A DNA stretch of 64,000 nt from Myxococcales bacterium (lineage in GTDB: Bacteria > Myxococcota_C > UBA6777): contig JACKEL010000008.1 of the NCBI GenBank assembly GCA_020632975.1, forward strand, positions 248,001 through 312,000, given 5' to 3'. Under the pieces are notes generated by a model, which saw nothing but the letters and a program-made list of their open reading frames with translations, did not search any database and had not been told where the DNA came from. The position numbers and the translations under genes were made by a program. The stretch's first letter is position 1. Each line of letters starts with the position of its first letter. Of this stretch, positions 18,682 through 29,236 are shown in pieces.

Positions 18682-21600
18682 TTGAGCGTGCAATCTGAAC
18701 TCATCGTGAGGCGAAAGCAAAAGATCGAGAAAGCCATTGAGCAATGGAAGCACCAACTCATCGATTTGACGGGAAGAAACAAGCTTCTCCATTTTCGTGA
18801 GTTGAAAAAAGGCTCTCTCAATTTAAAGAATTGCCTGCCACAGTTTTTGTTTCCTTTGATCCGACAAGAAAAAGTGAGGCTTTCTCAGCTTTTTAATAAG
18901 CAAGATACAGAGCTTTGGAACGATGTTCAATCACGTGTTCGAAGCATCCACAAGAAATTCAGGGAGTCTTACGAGGAGTACGGGATACACACGCTTTTTT
19001 TAGTGTATGGCTTTTGCACTTGGGAAGACAAAGGTTCAACATCAGCGCCAAATGCGCCTGTTTTTTTGTGCCCTTTGCAGATTAAACCGATGGGATCAAC
19101 AGGACAGGACTTTGAACTCTCATTAGAGGGGGATTGGGAACTCAATCAGATCCTTGTTTATAAAATAAAACGAGACTTTTCTTTTGATTTTCGCAACGTT
19201 GAATTTTCGTCTGAATCATCAGAGCTTAGTGAAGTCGAATTTCATGAGATGTTTCATCAGCTCATGGGGGATAGTGTCGAAGCAGGAATTTCAAAGTTTC
19301 ACATTGCGAACCAAATATTGATTGGAAATCTCTTTTATGCCAAATTACCGATGGTACAGGACTTTGAAACAGGAAAAGATTTATTTTTAAAGAACGAGAC
19401 GGTTGCAGCGTTAGCTGGCTGTGAGCTTGCACAATCTAGTTTTTTTAACAAAAAACAAAATTACGAATTCAAGTATATTGATGTCCCACCGAAAGAGGAC
19501 TGGTTAATTTTGGATGCGGATGCATCGCAAGTTGAGACGATCCAAGCTGCAATGCAAGGTCTTTCTTTTGTGATCGAAGGGCCGCCTGGGACGGGAAAGT
19601 CACAGACGATTTCTAATTTGATCGCTTCTTTTTTAGCGAAGAAAAAAAGTGTTTTGTTTGTGGCAGAGAAGCGCGCAGCAATCGACGCCGTGGTCAAGAG
19701 ATTACAACAAGTCGATTTGGGCGGCGCGATCTTTGATTTGCATGGAGGGATACCCTCAAAGAAGTGGATTGCAAGTCAGTTAGAAGAAAAGATTTCTCTC
19801 TTTAGCCAAGGGACAGAAACACATGCTTTGAGCCATGAACAACAACTCGAAAATACAATCGTACGGCTCTCACAATATGTTCATGCATTAAGTGAAACAA
19901 GAAAGCCTTGGGGGTGCTCTTTTTGGGAAGCTCAAGAAGAGGCTTGTCGCGAGGATTCGAATGTTTTTCCTTTTGAGTTACGTTGGAGAGGCGTTGATCT
20001 TGATGTCTTTTCCAAAGAAAGAATCATTGGTTTAGAAGAAGAAATAAAAGAATATAGATTTCGTTCAAAAGAGTTTTATACCTCTGCTTGGAGACAACTC
20101 AAACAGCCTTTCCAGATGGATCATGTTCTTTCTTTGCTTGATTGGATTTCTCAACGTAGTGAGACTCTGCTCTCCATCTCAAAGAAACTCACAACAATGT
20201 TTGAGAAAGAGGCCAATACGTTCTCCAAGGTTTGGGAATATACGGGATGTTTATCTTTACACGATGAACTCTCAAAAGTTTTTTTAGATGATATCTACGA
20301 TAATGATTTTGACGATCTACTCGGACATTTGAAAGCAGGAAAAGGCTCCATGCTCGCGCGTGCTTGGTCGCATACCTTCTCTGCTCCCTATCGGCACGCC
20401 AAACGCATCTTTATGTTAAGTTGGATTGGAGATTTTACCCCAACTGGGCAAGCGATGTGGGCTCTTTCAGAGAAAGCTTCTCACCTGAAGAGTCGTTGGC
20501 AGCAGTTGAGAAACGACCAGCTCCCGCATTCAAATGAACATGCAGTAGAGATCATTTCTTTTGTAAAAGAATATTTTCTAAACCTAGAAAAATTTCAAAA
20601 ATCATTTGAAGATCTAGACCTTTTCTCTTTACCCTTAGCTGAGCTTCTTCGGTTTCTTGAGGCACTACGATATGAGTCGAGTGTCTTGAGAGGCGCATCG
20701 ATTTTGTATACAACAGAGCAACATCTAAAAAAATATGGTTGTGATAATCTGGTAAACTACGCGAAAGCGAATCCAAACTCCGAAGTAAACTTCGTTCGTG
20801 CATTTCGTAGCTTTTTAGCGAAGTCTATATCTCAAGAAATACTCAATAAAGACCAACGATTGGCCAGCTTTCAAGCCGAAGTACAATCCAACTTGGTTCT
20901 TCACTTCCAAAGATACGACATCGAACATATCCAAAAAAACGCGAAAAAAATACTAAGGACAGTCGCGGAGCACGCTTTTCATCAAAGAAATAAGCTCATT
21001 CGTCAGAACCATATTATCGAAGCACAAATCCGAAAGAAAAGAGGACATCGTTCCCTGCGTTCTTTGATGGAAGATGCACACGATTTATTAACATCGTTGG
21101 CTCCTTGTTGGACCATGTCGCCACTGATGGTTTCCCAGATCACACCGCCGTTCGAGCTGTTTGATGTCGTAATCTTCGACGAAGCTTCACAGGTACCGCC
21201 AGCAGATGCGATCCCATCCATCGTTCGAGGGAAGCAAGTCATCATTGCAGGAGACTCAAAACAATTACCACCGACGAGCTTTTTTGATGCATCTGATCAG
21301 GAAAGCGGCGAAGACGAAGAAGAGTTAGAAAACTCGATGGTGTCAGGTTATGAGTCCATATTGGATGTTTTGGGTTCTATTTTACCTTCGCACAGACTTT
21401 CATGGCATTATCGAGCAGAGGATGAAAGCCTCATCCAATTTTCTAATGCGTATATGTATAGCAATGGATTAACGACTTTTCCAAACCCAACAAGAAAGAA
21501 TGCACTTGATTTTTTTCATGTAGAGCAACCACTCGGAGAAAAAACAGATACGCGGTCTAACACCCAAGAGATCGAGTGTGTTATCGAGCTGATGTTGGAG

Positions 21601-22728
21601 CACGCACGAAAAAGACCAAACGAAAGTCTTGGTGTCATCACGATGGGAATTTATCACGCGGATCGCATTGAAAATGCTTTGATGCGTAAGTTACAGGAAG
21701 AAGAAAACACAGAGATTGTCGGTTTTTTTCAGGAAGACAAGCAGGAACGAACGTTTATCAAAAGTATTGAACGCGTCCAAGGTGACGAGAGAGATGTCAT
21801 TATTCTTTCGGTGGGTTACGGAAAAAATGAGCATGGCAAACTGTTATATCGTTTTGGTCCTATAAATCAAAACGGTGGAGAAAGGCGTCTCAATGTTGCG
21901 GTAACACGGGCCAAAAAGCGTATGATTGTTGTCTCATCCATTTTAGCGTCAGACTTCGAACAAAACAGAAATTATTCTTCGGGCTCCGACTTCTTAAGAA
22001 GATTTCTTCTCTTTGCAGAGCAAAAAGTTCCTTATGAAAAAACGAGCCCGATTCCATCTGATAGTGTTTTGAATCTCAATTCTATCGAAAAAAGAATCGC
22101 TCAATCTCTGGATGCGATGCAGATCCCATACGAAAAAAAATATGGACTGGGCAAGTTTCGAGTGGACTTTGCACTCAAACACAACACGCGAGACGCGTTT
22201 GTTTTGGCTGTTGAACTGGACGGACCTCAATATCAACAGATGCGAAGTATACGAGATAGAGAGCGTTTGCGCCGTCAGATCCTCGAAAAAATGGGATGGC
22301 ATTATTATCGTGTGTGGACACTAAGCTGGTTACAAAATCCACAAAAAGAGAGCCTTCGTTTGAGAGATGCTTATTTTCACGCCATTGAAGAGTTTGAGAA
22401 AGAACTGCTCGAAACAGAAACCGTGAGTATTTTTGAGGAAAAGATACTTCCTTCTGCAAAGGAAGGCACACAAACATCCATGCGTGAGCCTACCAAGAAA
22501 AGAGAACGCAAACTTCCTTACCCTTCGATAAAAAAAGGGCTTCCCATTCGAGAATATTTCAAAGAAGAACTACGAGATCTCGCTTTATGGATTTTATCTG
22601 ACGACATATTAAGAACAGATGAAGATCTACTAAAGGAGATGATGCAAGAACTTGGCTTTAAGAGAAAAGGTTCTCTCATTACGAGGGTCTTAGAAGACAT
22701 TATTCGAGAAACGAACAGACATTTATAA
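18682..22728 (+). CDS. DUF4011/UPF1-like helicase with C-terminal DUF559/Vsr-type nuclease domain
   Basis: About 1348 residues from TTG 18682 (AGGA seven bases upstream); the frame is open to 18610 but that start is unsupported. The N-terminus has the DUF4011 signature IDLTGRNKLLHFR (about residue 25). The SF1 helicase core has Walker A EGPPGTGKSQT (about 300), DEAS box VIFDEASQVPPADA with GDSKQLPPT (about 832-860), and motif V/VI ERVQGDERDVIILS and RRLNVAVTRAKKR. The C-terminus carries a PD-(D/E)xK-like nuclease of MTES_1575/DUF559 type (FRVDFALKH, AVELDGPQY, about 1156-1215). The layout matches single-gene defence helicase-nucleases of the Hhe kind. It is AT-richer than its neighbours and is not a standard DISARM gene. 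Confidence 0.85.
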   Translation: MSVQSELIVRRKQKIEKAIEQWKHQLIDLTGRNKLLHFRELKKGSLNLKNCLPQFLFPLIRQEKVRLSQLFNKQDTELWNDVQSRVRSIHKKFRESYEEYGIHTLFLVYGFCTWEDKGSTSAPNAPVFLCPLQIKPMGSTGQDFELSLEGDWELNQILVYKIKRDFSFDFRNVEFSSESSELSEVEFHEMFHQLMGDSVEAGISKFHIANQILIGNLFYAKLPMVQDFETGKDLFLKNETVAALAGCELAQSSFFNKKQNYEFKYIDVPPKEDWLILDADASQVETIQAAMQGLSFVIEGPPGTGKSQTISNLIASFLAKKKSVLFVAEKRAAIDAVVKRLQQVDLGGAIFDLHGGIPSKKWIASQLEEKISLFSQGTETHALSHEQQLENTIVRLSQYVHALSETRKPWGCSFWEAQEEACREDSNVFPFELRWRGVDLDVFSKERIIGLEEEIKEYRFRSKEFYTSAWRQLKQPFQMDHVLSLLDWISQRSETLLSISKKLTTMFEKEANTFSKVWEYTGCLSLHDELSKVFLDDIYDNDFDDLLGHLKAGKGSMLARAWSHTFSAPYRHAKRIFMLSWIGDFTPTGQAMWALSEKASHLKSRWQQLRNDQLPHSNEHAVEIISFVKEYFLNLEKFQKSFEDLDLFSLPLAELLRFLEALRYESSVLRGASILYTTEQHLKKYGCDNLVNYAKANPNSEVNFVRAFRSFLAKSISQEILNKDQRLASFQAEVQSNLVLHFQRYDIEHIQKNAKKILRTVAEHAFHQRNKLIRQNHIIEAQIRKKRGHRSLRSLMEDAHDLLTSLAPCWTMSPLMVSQITPPFELFDVVIFDEASQVPPADAIPSIVRGKQVIIAGDSKQLPPTSFFDASDQESGEDEEELENSMVSGYESILDVLGSILPSHRLSWHYRAEDESLIQFSNAYMYSNGLTTFPNPTRKNALDFFHVEQPLGEKTDTRSNTQEIECVIELMLEHARKRPNESLGVITMGIYHADRIENALMRKLQEEENTEIVGFFQEDKQERTFIKSIERVQGDERDVIILSVGYGKNEHGKLLYRFGPINQNGGERRLNVAVTRAKKRMIVVSSILASDFEQNRNYSSGSDFLRRFLLFAEQKVPYEKTSPIPSDSVLNLNSIEKRIAQSLDAMQIPYEKKYGLGKFRVDFALKHNTRDAFVLAVELDGPQYQQMRSIRDRERLRRQILEKMGWHYYRVWTLSWLQNPQKESLRLRDAYFHAIEEFEKELLETETVSIFEEKILPSAKEGTQTSMREPTKKRERKLPYPSIKKGLPIREYFKEELRDLALWILSDDILRTDEDLLKEMMQELGFKRKGSLITRVLEDIIRETNRHL

Positions 22729-22898
22729 AAGAGGACTCCAGCGAAACAAGTTTGTTTGGTACGGCCAAGAAAAAGTGCGTGGACCGAGTAGAAAAGCTCG
22801 AGAGTATGTCGAGCTGGTTGGTTTGAGCAGGCTTTGAAGTATAACAATTCGTTTTAAGTCGAGACGTTGTAAGAAGGATGCATCACAAGGAGGTCCCA

Positions 22899-25800
22899 TT
22901 GGAAAAGTCAGCGAAGACATCGGCAGAGGTGAGACAACAGTTGATTGATGCGCTGCAACTGGATCTGATTGGTCCAACACACCAAGACAAAGAGCATCAA
23001 GAAGAAGTCTTACCCAATGCTCCATCCAAGTGGTATCTGACAGGATTTTTGGTTCCGTCAGATGCTCCGCTAGAATACCGCCAAAACGATGAAGAAGACG
23101 AAGGCATCGACGAGCTCGACTGTGCGAGTGCTGGTGACGATGACACAACACCTGAGACAGACGCTGATTCCCAACCAAGCTTTTTTCCATCCTCCATAGG
23201 TTTGAGTGTTTTGGTTCGAGAAGAGGCCAAAGAGTTGGATGTTGTGGTGGAGTGGGGAGATTATCATCCTTGCCAAGATCAAGAGATCCTCGACAAGCTA
23301 CCCAAACTTGTTGGAGGGCGTGAACCCAAGGGACTGTGGGGACCTTGGAAACGCGCACCACGTAAAGCTGAAGTTTGTATTACGCTCGACCCCTCCGAGC
23401 GGCCACGTATGATACCACTAGAAGCGATGGGACAGATCTCGGGGATGGCGTTGGTCGTAACTTGCCGAGAGGTTGGAGAGAATCCTTTTGTTCCCAAAGG
23501 CACACGTTCGGTCTCGGTTTTTTTGGTAAACCAACGTATGCCTGCAGGAAAAACGGAACGAGATCTCACATATGCTTTTCAAGCGCAGGTCACCTTGCGT
23601 AGCATGATTCGATTTGTTGCGCGCCCTGATGTGCGTGGAAAAGAGCTCGATGACTGGGACGAAAAAGTCGCAGACCTTCAGTACCGCAATGACTTTGAGT
23701 TTGCAGTGGGACATAACGTTTCCGCGCTTGCGTATATCGAAGACGGCGATGCTTCATCTTGTTACAAAGTGCAGACAACATGGCTCCCTAGCGCTGCGGT
23801 GGAAAAAGTCATTCCCGTGAGTTTTCAGGACGTCGAGTTGAGGATGGAACAACTCGCGGAAGCAAAAGATGCAGAGACGATCTCTCGGATGATAGGTCCT
23901 TTGGTTGAATCCTACGAGAGATGGATTGAAAGCAACCGTATATTGGGGCCTTTGGATGATAAGAGAAGACAAGTGGCCCTTGAGTTGTTAAAGCGAGCAG
24001 AGCTAGCGAAAGAGCGCATCCGTGGAGGGCTTCAGGCTTTGTCCGACCCAAAAGCATTGTTGGCATTTCAGATCGCGAACCGTGCGATGGCTAGGGCTGC
24101 TCGGCAACGCTTTTCTCTATCACGTCCAGACAAAGATCCCGAAAAAGTAGATGCTCCGATGTGGCGGCCTTTTCAGTTGGCATTTGTGTTAATGAACCTG
24201 CAAGGGATCTGTCATCCTGCACACAAAGATCGCGAATTGGTGGACCTGCTATTCTTCCCGACTGGTGGGGGAAAGACAGAGGCTTATTTGGGGCTCGCTG
24301 CATTCACGCTTGTTTTGCGTCGACTGCGTTATCCGGGTCTTCACTCTGCGGGGCTTAGCGTCTTAATGCGTTACACCTTGCGCTTGTTGACACTGGATCA
24401 GTTAGGTCGGGCAGCGACACTCGTCTGCGCCTTGGAACTGGAACGACAACATGACATCGAGACGTTGGGAACATGGCCTTTTGAAATAGGTTTATGGGTA
24501 GGTCAAAGCGCAACTCCCAATCGTATGGGAAAAAAAGGAGATAAAGATCAATACAGTGCCCGCAAACGCACCATGGCTTTCCAAACCAATGACAAGATAA
24601 ATCCATCTCCTATCCCTTTGGAAAACTGTCCTTGGTGTGGAACAAAGTTTGAGCGAGGTTCTTTTCAGCTTCTCCCAAACCCCGATGAGCCGAAAGATCT
24701 ACGCATCCAATGTGCGAACAAGTCCTGCACTTACGGCATCAAGAAAAGCGCGGGTGGGCGGAGTCGTAAAGCAGCGATCATTGAACAGCTACCGTTGCCT
24801 ATCTTGGCGATAGATGAACCGATCTATCGGAGGCTTCCGTGTTTTTTGATCGCCACAGTGGATAAGTTCGCGAGTCTTCCTTGGGTGGGACAAACGGCGG
24901 GTCTTTTTGGTCGAGTGGAACGCTATGATCAAGACGGATTCTACAGCGCTGCTGAAAAAGGGATCGGCCAGCGTCTCGAAGGTGGCTTGCCACCACCCGA
25001 TCTCGTCATTCAAGACGAGTTGCATCTTATCTCGGGTCCACTTGGAACGATGGTCGGTTTGTACGAAACCGCGCTAGACGAGCTTTCCACAAGAGAAGAA
25101 GACGGGCACAAGATCCGACCGAAAATCGTTGCATCGACCGCGACTGTTCGACGTGCAAACAAGCAGATCCGTGCATTGTTCGGCCGCAATGAAGTCGACA
25201 TCTTCCCTCCCCCAGGACCAAACCGACGCGACTCTTTCTTTGCACAGACTGTTTCCCCAGAAAAGCGAGAGCCTCGGCTGTATGTCGGAGTCGCTGCGCC
25301 CGGACGGAATAGCAAGGTTGTGTTGCTGCGAACTTATTTAACGTTACTTGGAGCAGCGCAGAAGGCGTGGTTGGAAGCAGGAGGAGCCAAGAACGAAGAG
25401 AACCCCGCCGATCCCTACATGACCCTGCTGGGATACTTTGGTTCTTTGCGTGAGCTTGGGGGGTCGAGAAGAATCGTGGAAGATGAGGTCAATTCACGCT
25501 TGATCAATTACAGCAAGCGGCATCGTTTGAACGAAGTAGAAGGACTCTTTGCAGATCGCAAGATCGATCATGAGCCTGTAGAGTTGACGTCGCGTGTCTC
25601 GACGAACAAGATCGCTGAATCAAAACATCGAATGTCACTTGGTTTCCATGAAAAAGATCGCGTGGATGTTGCGCTTGCAACGAATATGATCTCCGTAGGA
25701 TTGGATATCACGAGGTTGGGCTTGATGGTTGTCTTGAACCAACCCAAGATGACGGCTGAATATATCCAAGCCACCAGTCGAGTCGGGCGAGACGACAAGC

Positions 25801-26393
25801 GAGCGGGTCTTGTGGTGACGCTATTGAATGTTTACCGCCCAAGGGACCGCTCACACTTTGAGCGTTTCCAAGCATGGCACACATCATTCTATCGAGCTGT
25901 TGAGGCTACAAGTGTCACTCCATTTTCACCTCGCGCGATTGATCGAGGCTTGGCATCGGTCACAGTGGCATTGGCGAGGCTCGGGGTTTCTTCTTTGACT
26001 GCCCCTCAAAACGCGCTTGAGGCGGCCCGTTGCCGCAACGAACTCGACTTCATTGCTGAGGTTATCTCTCAACGCGCAGAAAGTCATGACAAAGATCTCT
26101 CCGCAGAAGAGTCCGAGGAAATCCGAAAAAAGATCAGAGATCGTGTCATGGATCTACTCGATACATGGGCCAAGATCGCAATGACAAACTCTGCGGCCAA
26201 CGCAGGGCTTCAATATCAACGGGAGATGGGAAAGTTTCCACCTCTCTTGCGTTATCCTCTTGATCCCGAGCTTACGCGGCGCCCGAAAGAAGAACAGAAA
26301 TTTAAATCTCAACGTAGCCTTCGTGATGTGGAGCAGGTCGTGAATCTATGGATACAAAGTCCTGACGGCTATTTGATGGAGGAAGAGCAATGA
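22899..26393 (+). CDS. drmA: DISARM core helicase DrmA
   Basis: About 1164 residues from TTG 22899, chosen because AAGGAGG stands five bases before it; ATG 22878 would include that site in the coding region. Motif I is FFPTGGGKTEAY (about 450). A zinc cluster CPWCG...CANKSC lies near 577-610, the DELH box is LVIQDELHLI (about 703), and helicase C-domain motifs ATNMISVGLDI and QATSRVGRD are near 930-960. These features and the four-base overlap with drmB are characteristic of DrmA, which together with DrmB forms the core DISARM complex that blocks incoming DNA. Confidence 0.93.
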   Translation: MEKSAKTSAEVRQQLIDALQLDLIGPTHQDKEHQEEVLPNAPSKWYLTGFLVPSDAPLEYRQNDEEDEGIDELDCASAGDDDTTPETDADSQPSFFPSSIGLSVLVREEAKELDVVVEWGDYHPCQDQEILDKLPKLVGGREPKGLWGPWKRAPRKAEVCITLDPSERPRMIPLEAMGQISGMALVVTCREVGENPFVPKGTRSVSVFLVNQRMPAGKTERDLTYAFQAQVTLRSMIRFVARPDVRGKELDDWDEKVADLQYRNDFEFAVGHNVSALAYIEDGDASSCYKVQTTWLPSAAVEKVIPVSFQDVELRMEQLAEAKDAETISRMIGPLVESYERWIESNRILGPLDDKRRQVALELLKRAELAKERIRGGLQALSDPKALLAFQIANRAMARAARQRFSLSRPDKDPEKVDAPMWRPFQLAFVLMNLQGICHPAHKDRELVDLLFFPTGGGKTEAYLGLAAFTLVLRRLRYPGLHSAGLSVLMRYTLRLLTLDQLGRAATLVCALELERQHDIETLGTWPFEIGLWVGQSATPNRMGKKGDKDQYSARKRTMAFQTNDKINPSPIPLENCPWCGTKFERGSFQLLPNPDEPKDLRIQCANKSCTYGIKKSAGGRSRKAAIIEQLPLPILAIDEPIYRRLPCFLIATVDKFASLPWVGQTAGLFGRVERYDQDGFYSAAEKGIGQRLEGGLPPPDLVIQDELHLISGPLGTMVGLYETALDELSTREEDGHKIRPKIVASTATVRRANKQIRALFGRNEVDIFPPPGPNRRDSFFAQTVSPEKREPRLYVGVAAPGRNSKVVLLRTYLTLLGAAQKAWLEAGGAKNEENPADPYMTLLGYFGSLRELGGSRRIVEDEVNSRLINYSKRHRLNEVEGLFADRKIDHEPVELTSRVSTNKIAESKHRMSLGFHEKDRVDVALATNMISVGLDITRLGLMVVLNQPKMTAEYIQATSRVGRDDKRAGLVVTLLNVYRPRDRSHFERFQAWHTSFYRAVEATSVTPFSPRAIDRGLASVTVALARLGVSSLTAPQNALEAARCRNELDFIAEVISQRAESHDKDLSAEESEEIRKKIRDRVMDLLDTWAKIAMTNSAANAGLQYQREMGKFPPLLRYPLDPELTRRPKEEQKFKSQRSLRDVEQVVNLWIQSPDGYLMEEEQ

Positions 26394-28240
26394 AAGGCCA
26401 AGCCCGCCCATCGGGAGAGATCAGACAGAGCCAAGTGATTACAACATTTGGCCCAGGTGCAATGGTCGATCTTCCTACACATTCGGTCATTATCGGAGGA
26501 TTGGATCATTGGTTTGGTGAGAAGCAACGCATCCACGAAGAGAGACTGGAACAATACATCTCGGAAGTTTTACAAATAGAAGACGTTGCAATGTATGCTC
26601 CACCCGTTGATGAACAAGCACCCCAAGCCAAAAGAACGGGCATCAAAAGTGAGATCTTTCCAACTTGGTTTGTTGCGCAAGTGACGGATGAAGATCTGAA
26701 AGAGATGGGATTTGATATAAAGAGCCGCCAAAGTCGCATACGTCCTTTGATCCCATGGCGTCAGCTTGTTGAAGGAAAGTTTCTTACCCCCGGTCGAAAG
26801 AAAAGAGCTGTCGTACCTGTTCGCTTCGTTCAGGCCTGTCCCAACGGTCATCTCAGTGATATCGGCTGGTATCAATTTGTACACGACGGCAAAAATTGCA
26901 AAGGTGGGATGCTTTGGCTTGAAGAAGGGGGTTCTGGAGGCGATCTTGCGCAGATCTTTGTTTCTTGTGACGGCGGTTGTGGCTCACGTCGCGCACTTTC
27001 GGATGCCAAGATCCCAGAGAGCCGCGTTCTCGGGCGATGCCAAGGTCACCGTCCTTGGTTGGGTAAGTTTGCCAAAGAAGAGTGTGTAAGCCGCAAACAC
27101 GAAGGAAAACCTGAGTACAATCGACTGCTCGTGCGTTCTGCCAGCAATGCCTATTTTTCTCAGGTCTTGCGTGTGATCTCGATCCCCGAAGCGGACAAGG
27201 AGATCCGCGAAGCTGTCGACTTGGTATACGAAGATTTTCTGCAGTATGCGGAGAGCTTGGCAGACCTAAAGCGCGAACGAAAGAAACAAAAGGTCGCAGT
27301 TGCTTTGGAAGGTTTCGTTGATGATGTCATTTGGCAGGAGTTGGTGCGCAGAAAAAGTAACAGCGGTCCCATCGTGAAGACGATCAAACAAGCAGAGATC
27401 GAAACATTGCTTTCAAGCCCCGTCTCTGTTGGAGAGGATAAACCCGAAGGCGATTTTTACGCGAGAACACGTAAGGTTTCACGTTGGCCAGATTTGCTAG
27501 AGGGTCGATTGAACTCTGTGGTTTTGGTCCATCGTTTACGTGAAGTCACAGCACAGGTTGGGTTCACGCGTTTTGAGGCATCGAGCGCTAACGCCGACGG
27601 AGAATTGGACCTGAATGTGGGTCGCGCAGCTCTAGCCAAAGATATGACATGGGTGCCAGCCATCGAAAATCGCGGAGAGGGAATCTTTTTGTCTTTCTCT
27701 CCTGCAGCTATCGAGGCTTGGCTTGAGGAACCTGCGGTAAAAAAACGTAGAGAGCAACTGCTTGAAGGTTTTGATATATGGGCTGCAGACAAAGGGCTCG
27801 ACAACGTGGGCTTTCTGGATCTTCCTTACATCATGTTGCATTCATTATCTCACTTGTTGATCACGGCGGTCTCGCTGGAGTGTGGGTACGCAGCGAGCTC
27901 GATCAGCGAACGTATCTACGCGGGTGACTACGGATATGGAATCCTACTTTATACAGGGACATCGGGCTCTGAGGGAACACTTGGCGGCTTGGTGCAGGTG
28001 GGGCACCGAATTGAACACCATATGGCGACAGCACTAGAGATGGGGCGTTTGTGTTCAAATGACCCAGTCTGTGCGCAACATGCTCCTGAAAACAGGCAGG
28101 AAAATCGCTTTTTGCAAGGTGCTGCTTGTCACGGCTGTTTGTTGATCTCAGAAACTTCTTGTGAGCGCCGCAATACATTTTTGGATCGGGCTTTGGTAGT
28201 AGAAACGGTGGAACATTTGGGAGCGTCATTCTTTTCGTAA
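26390..28240 (+). CDS. drmB: DISARM core DUF1998 protein DrmB
   Basis: 616 residues, starting at ATG within the ATGA overlap with drmA, so translation is coupled. The DUF1998 region is at about 480-600 (YIMLHSLSHLLITAVSLECG...GILLYTGTSGSEGTLGGL), ending with a Cys cluster (CSNDPVCAQH...GAACHGCLL...SCERR). Other cysteine pairs at about 150-240 (ACPNGHLSDIGW, CDGGCGSR, CQGH) look like zinc sites. The N-terminus GEIRQSQVITTFGPGAMVDL is typical of DrmB. It is the partner of DrmA in DISARM. Confidence 0.94.
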   Translation: MKGQARPSGEIRQSQVITTFGPGAMVDLPTHSVIIGGLDHWFGEKQRIHEERLEQYISEVLQIEDVAMYAPPVDEQAPQAKRTGIKSEIFPTWFVAQVTDEDLKEMGFDIKSRQSRIRPLIPWRQLVEGKFLTPGRKKRAVVPVRFVQACPNGHLSDIGWYQFVHDGKNCKGGMLWLEEGGSGGDLAQIFVSCDGGCGSRRALSDAKIPESRVLGRCQGHRPWLGKFAKEECVSRKHEGKPEYNRLLVRSASNAYFSQVLRVISIPEADKEIREAVDLVYEDFLQYAESLADLKRERKKQKVAVALEGFVDDVIWQELVRRKSNSGPIVKTIKQAEIETLLSSPVSVGEDKPEGDFYARTRKVSRWPDLLEGRLNSVVLVHRLREVTAQVGFTRFEASSANADGELDLNVGRAALAKDMTWVPAIENRGEGIFLSFSPAAIEAWLEEPAVKKRREQLLEGFDIWAADKGLDNVGFLDLPYIMLHSLSHLLITAVSLECGYAASSISERIYAGDYGYGILLYTGTSGSEGTLGGLVQVGHRIEHHMATALEMGRLCSNDPVCAQHAPENRQENRFLQGAACHGCLLISETSCERRNTFLDRALVVETVEHLGASFFS

Positions 28241-28280
28241 GTTCCGAGATATCCTGTCTGTGTAGAAGGAGAAGACAAAG

Positions 28281-29102
28281 ATGTTTGCAAAAAAGAAGCT
28301 CCATATCTTCCATCTTTTGGGAACACAACACCTTCAACCTCTCTCCTCTGCACTACAAGACGGACGAATCTCGACGCCCCTTTCTGTCTCGATGATCTCA
28401 TCCTATGTTCCGAGCGAACAAGCTTCTGAAGTTTACCAGGCCCTCCAAGAGCTGATCACAGAGGGATGGAAGTTAAAACACCTAGCGTCTTCTTTGCAGT
28501 GGATTCTTGAGGAAAAACGTACTAATCAGAGATTAGAGGATCGTCTTTCTTTGGTGTGGACAGGTCCCAAGGTTGTGGGTTCTACCTTGAGAGACACTGC
28601 GGTGGTGATGAAAGAACTCTTTCAACAAGCGAAAGCTTCTGTGGTGATCTCAACCTATTCTTTAGATAAACCAGAAAATCTCAAAATTTTATTTGGTGAT
28701 TTAGCAGAAAAAATGGATAATAATTCGCACTTATCTGTACGATTGTTTGTGAACATTGGTCGTTCTTATGGTGACATAAGAGCATCTTCGGTATTGATTC
28801 GCGAGTTTGCGGATCGATTTAGAGCATCGCTTTGGCCAGGGAAGCGCCTTCCCAAGGTTTTCCATGACCCACGAGCTTTAGAGCCCAAAGCTGACAAACG
28901 CGCATGTTTGCACGCAAAGTGTGTCATCATTGATGACGCGCATCTTTTTATCACTTCGGCGAATTTTTCTGAAGCAGCACAACTACGTAATATCGAGACA
29001 GGTATGTTGTTAAAGGATAATCACCATGCAACAACAATGCGACAACACTTTGATGCTCTCGTTGAATCGGGAGATTTGGAGCTCGTTGCAGGTTTAGAGT
29101 GA
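28281..29102 (+). CDS. drmC: DISARM phospholipase-D-like protein DrmC
   Basis: 273 residues with a PLD-like domain. A single HKD signature HAKCVIIDDAHLFITSANFS lies near residue 212, with the usual upstream segment SVVISTYSLD. One HKD per chain suggests an active dimer, as in PLD nucleases. ATG 28281 has AAGGAG eight bases upstream, and the gap to drmB is 40 bases. DrmC is found in most DISARM loci but was reported as not strictly required in the studied class 2 system. Last gene of the defence operon. Confidence 0.92.
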   Translation: MFAKKKLHIFHLLGTQHLQPLSSALQDGRISTPLSVSMISSYVPSEQASEVYQALQELITEGWKLKHLASSLQWILEEKRTNQRLEDRLSLVWTGPKVVGSTLRDTAVVMKELFQQAKASVVISTYSLDKPENLKILFGDLAEKMDNNSHLSVRLFVNIGRSYGDIRASSVLIREFADRFRASLWPGKRLPKVFHDPRALEPKADKRACLHAKCVIIDDAHLFITSANFSEAAQLRNIETGMLLKDNHHATTMRQHFDALVESGDLELVAGLE

Positions 29103-29236
29103 CTCGCTCGACGCAACTTGTATCCTAAGTAAACGTGAGATGAAGCGTTGTTCTTTGTCTAGATCTTCTTCAGAAAAAGAAGATTTACTGGACGACTTGA
29201 TGTCGATGAGCTTGAGGTTTGGCTTTTGGGTAGTGG

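Noticed and set aside
10643..29102. BREX or class 2 DISARM
   Set aside because: No pglZ, brxC or cytosine methylase/drmE is present, and the SNF2 helicase with adenine methylase ahead of drmABC is the class 1 order.
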